Positions 55,691-64,000 of a DNA stretch of 64,000 nt are shown here, piece by piece. This stretch comes from Choristoneura fumiferana (Eukaryota > Arthropoda > Insecta > Lepidoptera > Tortricidae). Each line of letters opens with the position of its first letter. Position 1 is the stretch's first letter. Both the position numbers and the translations under genes were made by a program. The stretch lies in assembly GCF_025370935.1 (NCBI RefSeq), contig NC_133485.1, forward strand, positions 4,841,104 through 4,905,103, given 5' to 3'. The notes beneath the pieces are model-generated. The model was not told where the DNA came from and searched no databases. It saw only the letters and a list, made by a program, of their open reading frames with translations.

Positions 55691-58164
55691 GTAACAGAAC
55701 AGATATACTAAAAAATTACAATATAATGACTCTTTGTACACCACATAATAGTAAGCAAAAATAAATCTTAGTTATAATTATAATCGTTGATGTGTGACAT
55801 CACGTACAAGTATGTTTCGTTGATTTTTATTTTGTAACTAATGTAATAAAATAGTATTATAACGTACCTAATGTTAACATTGATTAGTGATATTATAATG
55901 AAAAGCAGTCGATGTCGTCCAAAATCCATGCTTAAACTTGAAGTGTTTGATGGATGCGCTCGACCATTCCAATTTTAAAGGGAGAGAATTTTTTAACATA
56001 AACCTAATGTGCGAAATACTGTCAATTCATGTTGATTCACTTTTAATTGAGGTAGGTATGTACAGGTACCAAAATTTAATCCAAGTAAAATGTTTTCGAA
56101 TATGTAGTTTACCCAAGAATAGCAAAACGATGCAATATAGATAGTGAATCAGTCTCCTCCACGAGAATAGTAGGTACTTAAAATCATCCAATTAATGCTT
56201 GTGATTATCATTATCACCAACAACAACTCCATAGGCCAGAAACGTCTCCCACGAGAACACAACCCGTTTCATCGGCGCTTGCGTCGACTGCCCACTGGTG
56301 TTCGTGCTGACCGAATACTGCCCTAAAGGCTCACTGAAAGACGTGCTGTCCAACGAGGAGATACAGCTCGATTGGAACTTCAGGACGTCACTGGTTCATG
56401 ATATCGTGCAGGTAAGCCATTTTGTATAAAAAGTTGAATGTGAAAATAGAATCGTTTTAGAAAGTCACAAAGTGATATTAGAGGAAGGTTACCGTGTCTT
56501 TGCAAACTCACACTAAAATGATACAGTATCTTTTTCGCCCACGTAAATGTTTCGGCGAATTCGCCAACTAAAGTAACAGCGTAAAAAAGTTCATAAAACG
56601 TGTAATCTTATCTTTATAAATTTTCCATTGATCTTTTTAAAAATACATCTCCCTAAAACAATATCAAACGTTTAATATTTTGCAAGGGTATGTGTTACCT
56701 CCACGGTGGTCTGGGAGCCCACGGTAAACTCCGATCTTCCAACTGCCTCATCGACGGCCGCTTCGTCCTCAAGATATCTGACTACGGGCCCAATACACTC
56801 TGCACGCCCACCGATCTCATCAAAGATGACAACTACTATTACAGTAAATAGCTTGGTATCGTTTTTATTTTTATTTGCTAAGAGGCTGTTTCACCATCCA
56901 TTGATTGGCGTTAACCGACGGCTAAATGTGATGCCGTCTCCGTCTATTCGAATAAAACAAATAGAGACGGCATCACACCTAACCACCAGTTAACACTAAT
57001 CAATGGATGGTGAAACAGCCCCTAAGTATTATTATTTAATCAAAAGACGGACTTTCAACTATCGCTACCACAATCTTATCTATTACTCAGCTATTTTTGG
57101 TTTCTGTATTCGTTCCAACTATGATTTTTAAATTTAAGCTTCTATTATGTTATTTTATTGGGTATAGTACGATACAATACGTAAAATAACAAGTTATAAT
57201 ACTTAAATCACGTGATTTCTTTTTAAATTGAATTATTTTTTGTACTTTTACGTTTTTGTTCTGTTTTCGAGTAGGTACTGCATGGATAACAGCTAAAGTA
57301 CCTAAATTATTATCGTTTTGTAATATTTTATTGGCATATTTTATATTTATTTAAGTTTCGATACTTCCTATTAAATTGGGTTGTGTTAATAACAAAAATA
57401 CCTGGGCGACCGAGCTTTGCTCGAGCTAAAACTCGTTAATAAAAGATAAGACCAAGCTAGATCGATTTGTCATCCCCGAAAACCCTCACATACCGAATTT
57501 CATCGAAATCGTTGGAGCCGTTTCCGATATCCCCGAAATATATACTTATACAAGAATTGCTCGTTTAACGGTATTAGATATAACTCGTTGAGTATAGACT
57601 TCCATTTAATAATATTATCAAAATTTTAATTATTTAAGCTGCTAATTCTATATTATATTCTAGATAAACCGATTTTTGGCTATCAGAGATTTACATATCA
57701 GGTTTTTCTGCAACTGTACCTGAATTTATGTTTTTTGGAAGTCCTACGAATACAGCGACACTTCAGGCTATCAGTGGTAAAGACATTAGCCCGCCACGCA
57801 AGCGCTCTTGCTGCATTATTAGGTAGTTAACTAAGCTCCAATAATCTCGCTCTCGACTAAAAAGTCGCCGACATCTTCTTCTACAAATGATAGAGGAAAC
57901 AAACAAGTGTGTTACCAAATAAAAACATCTCGTAAATACGGTTGCAATGAATAAATACAATATAAGGTTCTGGCAGAAAATCAGCGCTGCAGGCGTTTAA
58001 CGCTTCAGCATAATGCTGAGTCAGCGACCGTTTCACTTTCGCGGGGACACACAACATTGTGTATATTGTATTTAATGTTTTCATGTGTTTTTCTGTAATT
58101 TTTTATTTTATTTGTGTTAATTTTGCTGTATATGTGTGTCTTCTGTGTAAGTGAATAAATGTCT

Positions 58165-58196
<32 letters not shown>

Positions 58197-58989
58197 ATAT
58201 GTTGAGTGGATGCCCTTTTTGGTGTCGTATCGTGTAAATTAGTTTGTGTTTTAGTCTTATTACTGTAAGGTTGTGCTACTGATGGAACCGAAATAAATTT
58301 CTCTTTCTTTCTTAATATGAATATGATGAGGATTGCAATTGCTTTGCCAGTTTTGAGAGCTAAGTTATAATACACCTAGTATGTGTAGCAAGGTCTTATC
58401 TGTAAGCGCTGGGGAACTGAACAAGTGACGTCTTCTAGAGCTGCTGTGGACGGCTCCGGAGCTGGTTGCTGCCAGCGTGTACCCCGGCGCTGCGGCTTCG
58501 CTCAAAGGCGACGTGTACAGCTTCGGAATCATCCTCGAGGAGATTGTGCTTCGCGCCGGGCCGTTTCACCATTACACCTCTACCATGACCAACAGAGGTA
58601 CAATTGACTTACCTTCTTTAGTACTTACTTCTTACTAACCTTCTTTATTTAAACTTCGTTCAAATGGTAATGAGCTTAGGGCTATCAAAAAATCAAAATC
58701 AAAAATCAAAATATCTTTATTTCATGTTTATAGGTAAGTAGGTTACAGTACCTGGGGCGTCCCTTTAGGCTAAAAAGCCTGTGTTAGAACGCTCCGCTCC
58801 TCCAACATTTTTTAACACTTATTAACAATATTATATTATAAGTAACAGTATTTTATAATAACTAATCAATATATAGAGTAACAAATAAATAAATAAAATA
58901 AATAAGCCTCGTAGATGTACACATATTAGGTCATTATCCTGTGTGTGTGTGTGTGTGTGTGTGTGTGAGTGTGTGTGTGTGTGTGTGTA

Positions 58990-59026
<37 letters not shown>

Positions 59027-61957
59027 CACCGTGCAAGAAGTTGCTCTGTCGCATCATATGATCTTTCTTGAAGCCATTTAGAAATAATATTTTTGCAATG
59101 ATGATAGTTTTTATTGTATATATTTAAGTACTTATTCACTTTATTGTAAAGGTGACTGGACATCCTGGGAAATTGCCTGCTTGCAATTTGGTTTTAGCTT
59201 TAATGACTTTTATAACCATGTCTTTCTCCTTCTACTTGTCGCGTATGAATTCGCCGCTAGAGGCGCTGGTGTAGCGTGAGGTCTCCGAAATGCCAAATCT
59301 CATAGTTTTTGGGTGAGTTACGCGAGTTTATTTATAATTAGAATATTTTTGTGAATATTTTGCATTACCTGAAATCAATTATGGCAATTATGCGTTACGG
59401 GACATTGAATGTCTGTGTTTTGAGACAGTTTTGTCTTTCGGAAACTTATGTCCTCCCTTTTTTCCGAACAAAACGTGACTACGCAACACTGTGGTTTTTA
59501 TGGTACGGTTTTAAGGTGTATTAAATATGATTTTAATCTAAATTTTGTTTTCACGCCCGTCAATAACAGACTTTGAAAGCCACACTTTAAAACCTCACGC
59601 AAAAGTGGCGCCATCTAAAAAGATAAAAACGATAGCCCTCATTGAGTGCAGCTTTAGTTGCTGCACAGTACGAGTACTTATTACACCAAAAAACGAGTAC
59701 ATATAAAGGGATAAGTCCGCCTTTGTACAAGTATTTTGTACAAGTAGTTTGTCAGTTTATTTTGTTAATTTTCTTTTGTACAATAAAGAGTTTACATACA
59801 TACATACATACATACATATTATTTTTCAGTACCTAATAAATGTCTCTATCAAAGTCAGTCAAAATATCTTTATTTAATTTAGGCTATAACAAGCACTATA
59901 TAAATGTCAAAAAAAATCTTCCACCGGTCCGGAAAAAACCTCTGTTGAGAAGAATCCGGCAAAATACTCAATGAGGTATTTTTTTTAATATCTATATCTT
60001 TTTCTACCTTTATGGTAATACTTCAGCAGTTTGACCATTGAAATAAGTATTATTAACATTCTAGTGATCACTTTGCTGCGCACAGTGATGTTTTTTTTGT
60101 CTAAATGTATTTTTATAGGAAGTTTTGAGTTTTGGAATTCTATTAAGTAGATTACAATCATTTACCTTGCTCTTCCGCTACCACACGTGCAGAACCGCTA
60201 TGTCTCACCAATATCACTATTAGCTGACCTTCCATCGTTAGAGATAGTCTCTCGCGTATGCGCGCGAGAGTCACCAGCCTTCCGGCCGGTGGTGTGTGCG
60301 AGCGAGACGGGCGCGGGCCCGGCCGGCGGCGCCGCCGCAGCATCCGAGCTGCTGGAGCTGGCCGCGCGCTGCTGGGCTGAGGCTCCCGATGACCGACCAA
60401 GCTTTGATACCATTAATGCCAACTATATCAAGTGAGTCAGTCGCGGAAGTACAGTCACCTGCATTCATATCTGCCACAGCGGAGCGTGCAAAATTCTCAT
60501 ACGTACATCCAACAAGCCCTAGAAATAGTGCTGGTGACTATACTATTGAACCATTTGATTTTTGATCCACTGTAGAATGTTCTCACAGTACATTTTTGTG
60601 TGAAAAAGTTGCACTGTGGTGTGGATCACGATTCTGTTGATTTGATTGATAGTACCTACTCCGTTGAGCTGAGGTGCTTCAATTTCAGTCGTTTTTCCCT
60701 TCCTCCTACTTCCACAGCTGCTGGATAAGAATCTAGTCTACTGTGCCCTGTATTTGCGGTTTGACCTGTGATATCATTCCCATGTTTGATTTTTGTGCTA
60801 TCATGTTAAATTCTGAACAGCAATAATTTTAGTTTCAAGAAAACTCTCTGATAAACAGAGAATTGTTCCGAATATCCTACAATTCAAAATATGGTCCAAA
60901 CGCATTTAAAATCTAAACGATTCCTTAACGAACTTCTTTCATCCAGGGGCTACTGTGACAATCTCATGGATGACTTGCTAAGCCGCATGGAGCAGTACGC
61001 CAACAACCTGGAATCGTTGGTTGAGGAGAAAACGGAACAGCTCTCGCTGGAGAAACGACGCTCCGAAGAACTGCTGTACCAAGTCCTGCCGCGGTAAGAT
61101 CTTCGGGTTTTTTCGCTGCAAGATGTTTAGTTTTTACCCTATTCCAACATCGAACTTATGGGCAAAGGCTACCATTTTGCATGTTTGTAGAGCTTGCATC
61201 CAGCTGATCAGGATTCTGTGTTTAAAGCTTAAGTATCACGTTTCTAATGAACCCAACTCGATAGAAAGAGGTGGATCTAAAATGTGGTTTCGTGAAATAT
61301 TTTTTTGCTAAATACCTACTTGCTTTTTTTTTTCAAATACTGGTGACCCACCTATGACAAATTTATTGGAACTGTTCAAGCTTTCGTTTGTTGTTATCTA
61401 CCTATACAAAACTAGGAGAACAATAATCTAATCCAACCCAATTTTGCCGCGATCGAAAGGAGAACGTCGCTTCAGAAGTGTTGATGTTGAAATCGCCATA
61501 TTGATTTGTGTTTCATTAGGTATTTCTGCTTTGCCTTTTCATTTATCTTATTGTGTACGAAAAATACATATTCGTTGACACGTTCATAATATAATTTGGC
61601 GGCCTTTAAGGAAAGTATAAACACTTTTCTTGAAAGCAAGTTATAATTGTCTAGAAACATTGCTGACAAAAACTTGATTCCCCAATTTCACTATACGTGG
61701 CAGGAGGCATACTTTTTATTTACATAACATACTCATATTGTAATTTGTCTGTCCGTGTGCTCAGACCAGTGGCTCAGCAGCTCATGGCCGGCGAGGTGGT
61801 CCAGCCTGAGAGTTTCGAGTGTGTGACGGTCTACTTCAGCGACATCGTTGGCTTCACGGAACTCTGCGCCGCCTCCACGCCCATCCAAGTGGTGGATCTG
61901 CTTAACGACCTGTACAGCACCTTCGACAGGATTATTGGATTCTATGATGTTTACAAG
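55532..61957 (+). CDS. Receptor-type guanylate cyclase, copy B (exons 1-7, runs off window)
   Basis: Exons 55532-55690, 56235-56411, 56687-56843, 58439-58597, 60224-60431, 60947-61093, 61765-61957 repeat A1-A7 with the same phases and the same 400 residues. The only coding change I saw is silent (CTT to CTC in exon 7). The remaining cyclase exons would lie beyond 64000. Because no 5' exons precede it here either, the block most likely repeats the same partial locus. Confidence 0.92.
56235..56411 (+). CDS. Guanylate cyclase exon B2
   Basis: Identical product to A2 (hinge and helix D region of the kinase-homology domain). Confidence 0.9.
56687..56843 (+). CDS. Guanylate cyclase exon B3
   Basis: Identical product to A3, with HGKLRSSN and DYG. 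The palindromic MITE in the next intron is present here as well. Confidence 0.9.
56882..57022. mobile_element. Palindromic MITE, copy B counterpart of 13119-13258
   Basis: Same termini with a few changes (GAGGCTGTTTCACC; GATGGTGAAACAGCCCC). Confidence 0.85.
58439..58597 (+). CDS. Guanylate cyclase exon B4
   Basis: Identical product to A4 (LLWTAPELV, DVYSFGIIL). Confidence 0.9.
58687..59241 (-). mobile_element. LINE insertion present only in copy B
   Basis: 555 bases absent from copy A, inserted between CTATC and GCGTAT near the left end of the AGGGCTATCG MITE. On the minus strand it ends AATAAAGATATTTTGATTTT with repeated TGATTTTT units, the same tail type as 10855-11001, and contains a long (CA)n tract. 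No clear target duplication was found. Confidence 0.88.
58940..59030. repeat. (TG)n microsatellite inside the LINE insertion
   Basis: About 45 GT units with rare interruptions (GAGTGT, GTATGT, GCGCGCG). Confidence 0.95.
60224..60431 (+). CDS. Guanylate cyclase exon B5
   Basis: Identical product to A5, including the Ala/Gly-rich insert. The surrounding 700 bases are almost unchanged between copies. Confidence 0.9.
60947..61093 (+). CDS. Guanylate cyclase exon B6
   Basis: Identical product to A6. The intronic sequence just before it differs (TTCCTTAACG against TTCCTTTACG). Confidence 0.92.
61765..61957 (+). CDS. Guanylate cyclase exon B7
   Basis: Identical product to A7, with one silent change (CTC for CTT in the QQLM stretch). 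Confidence 0.93.
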
Positions 61958-63660
61958 GTAAGCATAGGTAGTGCGACGAGAGTTGAAGTGAATGATTACA
62001 CACACAGCTTCATGAAGAACTGATTGCACAAAAGGTGAATGAATGAAATGAATGAGTAAATGTCAAAATCCCGCTGTCATTTCATGGCTGTTCTTGCGTA
62101 CGTGACCTCAACTCTGGTGGCACTAGGTACCTATATAAGGTGTGAGATTTGTTGGTATGATTCCATCTGAATGAAGAACTGATGTGTCAACACACACACT
62201 ATCACATATCCTACTCATATTCGAAATGCGAATGTATGTGTTTGTTAGGTACTATTTAATTGACGTTATAATGGCTGGACCAATTTTGATGAAATTTGGC
62301 ACGCACAGTTTATGATTTGGATTTGTCATGTCTAATATGGTGGTAGTGATAGATGGGTTTGTGTGATTTGTGTGTGTTCTTACAGTGTGGAGGTGGAGGA
62401 ACTGCATGAACACACATATTATTTTGCATAAACTTAACTGTCATAAGGTCGCGGGTGAGCAAAGAAATTCTTTTAGTTCATATTTGTGTATTTTTATTTC
62501 TATGTGCAATAAAGAGTTTAAAAAATGTACTGATGTTCTAGTTTGTTTTTACTGCTTGTAGAAAACTTTAGGACCCTGGAAAACTTTCAGACGTCCCTTT
62601 ATTTAATTATGTCACAGACGCGGGTCGTGTGTGTGACCCTTGCCTTTCCTTCATTAAATTAATAAATGTCATGGCTGTGAACCGACGATCTATCAGAAAG
62701 TGTCAAAGTTATAGTGTACAGTCGATTAAACTGAACCATGTACCAGGGAACCTTTGAGCCACTAATGGCATGTTGACATCTTATGTTTGTGTGAAGGAAA
62801 TCATAATAAAATTGATTATTAAAAGGTTCCACCCTGGTACACGAAACGAATCAATATTTTCGACCTTGATTTGGGAACTTGACGCACACCATTGATTTGC
62901 TTGTTGATTGATTTGCAGATTTGTGCAGGTTTCTTCACGATGTTTTCCTTCACTGTTTACAGCTCGTGGTAAATTTCAAATTTAATTTCGCATATGAATT
63001 TCGAAAACTAAGCCGCGATTTGAACCAACGAACCTTTGCTTGAGAGGTCATAGGGTACAATTAGTAAGGATTAGTATGGGTAAGGATTTAAAGATATTAA
63101 CAAATAAAAATGTATGTAAGTATTATGGAAAGACCGTTTTCGAGGTTTTCCTCATTATTTGTAAGCTATTCCTATTGCTAAGAGACAGGGGCCGCGAAGG
63201 TTACTCCTTGATAAAGGGGGATATTTGGCACCCCCTCCCCCACTCCCGCAACCGCTGGTAAGGAAAATATCTTCCGCCGTTTAATTAATAAAAATATTCT
63301 CGTTTGATTTAATTCCAAAAAAAAGGTTTTAATATAAAAAAAAATGTTTATTTTAAAGTGTAGTCATCTTATCTACATCCGTATCCGAAACAAAGTTCAG
63401 TTCAGTCCCACTAGATGTGAATGAAATAGAATAGGGTAGGTATTTGGGAACTCCTGAAATGGTCATATCCTGGATATTATTATGAAAATATAGAATAGAT
63501 ATAAAGCCACTAAACTGTATAAAGCCAATGTTTAAAAGCGAAGATAAAAAAAATTGATTGAAAATTTAATTAATACTTAGTGATTTTTTGAAATATCTAT
63601 AATATCCCTTTATGTACGAAAATTCCAAATTAAATTAAAACACGTATATTGCTTTTTGTA

Positions 63661-64000
63661 TCATCATCATCATCATCAGCCTGAAGACGTCCACTGCTGG
63701 ACAAAGGCCTCCCCTTAGAACGCCACAATGAACGACAACTTGCCACTTGCATCCACCGGTTTCCCGCCACTCTCACGATGTCGTCAGTCCACCTGGTGGG
63801 AGGCCTGCCAACGCTTCGTCTTCCGGTTCGTGGTCGCCACTCGAGGACTTTTCTCCCCCGACGGTTATCTGTTCTTCGAGCGATGTGGCCTGCCCATTGC
63901 CACTTCAATTTGCATATTTTTTCCAGCTATGTCAGTGACTTTAGTTCTTCGACGAATTTCCGTATTCCGGATTCTATCGCGCAAAGAAACTCTCAAGCAT
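63661..64000 (-). mobile_element. RTE LINE insertion, copy B counterpart, cut by the window end
   Basis: Follows the target GCTTTTTGTA (63651-63660) and a CATCATCATCATCATC tail exactly as in copy A. The reading frame differs near the 3' end by a one-base deletion (CTCCCC run). Confidence 0.88.

Larger units (their letters stand above)
52443..64000 (+). repeat. Large direct duplicate, copy B (partner 8731-19668)
   Basis: Collinear with copy A from its first base to the window end, where it is still aligned (64000 pairs with 19668). It holds CR1-like tails (52717-52870, 54617-54765, 59838-59988), the MITE at 56882-57022, a (CTTT)n tail at 58158-58197 and all seven cyclase exons of copy A. It has extra insertions at 54581-54620 and 58687-59241. 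Confidence 0.95.

Noticed and set aside
55520..62023. A truly distinct second cyclase gene
   Set aside because: Exons are protein-identical and introns nearly identical to copy A with contig ends coinciding; reported as probable haplotype duplicate instead.

Overview
This is eukaryotic, intron-rich, repeat-dense insect DNA, most probably from a moth or butterfly. Evidence: multi-exon genes with GT/AG junctions; CR1-like tails ending (TTTGAC)n; RTE tails ending (GAT)n; many short inverted-repeat (MITE) elements; a divergent single-exon ionotropic receptor. The order Lepidoptera is inferred from recognising repeat families, not from a search. Two 100-N scaffold gaps (8327-8426, 52343-52442) and one lone N (1341) show it is a draft assembly. 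|| Layout. 1-1331: 5' end of a BEL/Pao retrotransposon on the minus strand, whose gag runs off the left edge. 1343-5956: a second, badly decayed BEL/Pao element on the plus strand. 5957-8326: non-coding DNA with repeats. 8427-28401: kinase-homology and cyclase exons of a receptor-type guanylate cyclase (ten exons, phases all agree, ends in a stop; no extracellular or membrane exon is visible). 30578-32449: a complete single-exon ionotropic receptor on the minus strand. 34396-50891: an RFX X-box and then seven phase-consistent exons of meckelin (TMEM67), a ciliary transition-zone protein, covering about the first third of the protein. 38667-43127: a young Ty1/copia element inside meckelin intron 3. 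52443-64000: a second copy of 8731-19668, carrying cyclase exons 1-7 again. || Main structural result. The meckelin gene stops at the 52343 gap, before its membrane part. The sequence after that gap is a near-identical direct copy of the DNA that follows the 8327 gap. The seven cyclase exons encode the same protein in both copies, while introns differ by SNPs, small indels and one LINE insertion. This looks like two haplotypes of one locus placed in tandem by the scaffolder, although a real segmental duplication cannot be excluded. || Other points: a decaying tandem array built from meckelin exon 2 within intron 2; fold-back tRNA-derived SINEs, one with perfect 77-bp arms; a 1.76-kb element made mostly of two inverted ~480-bp arms; a hAT MITE nested in another MITE. 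The genes form no operon. They share the locus, and the cyclase, the ionotropic receptor and meckelin are all plausible in ciliated sensory neurons, but that link is inference. I see no CRISPR array, rRNA, functional tRNA or prokaryotic feature.
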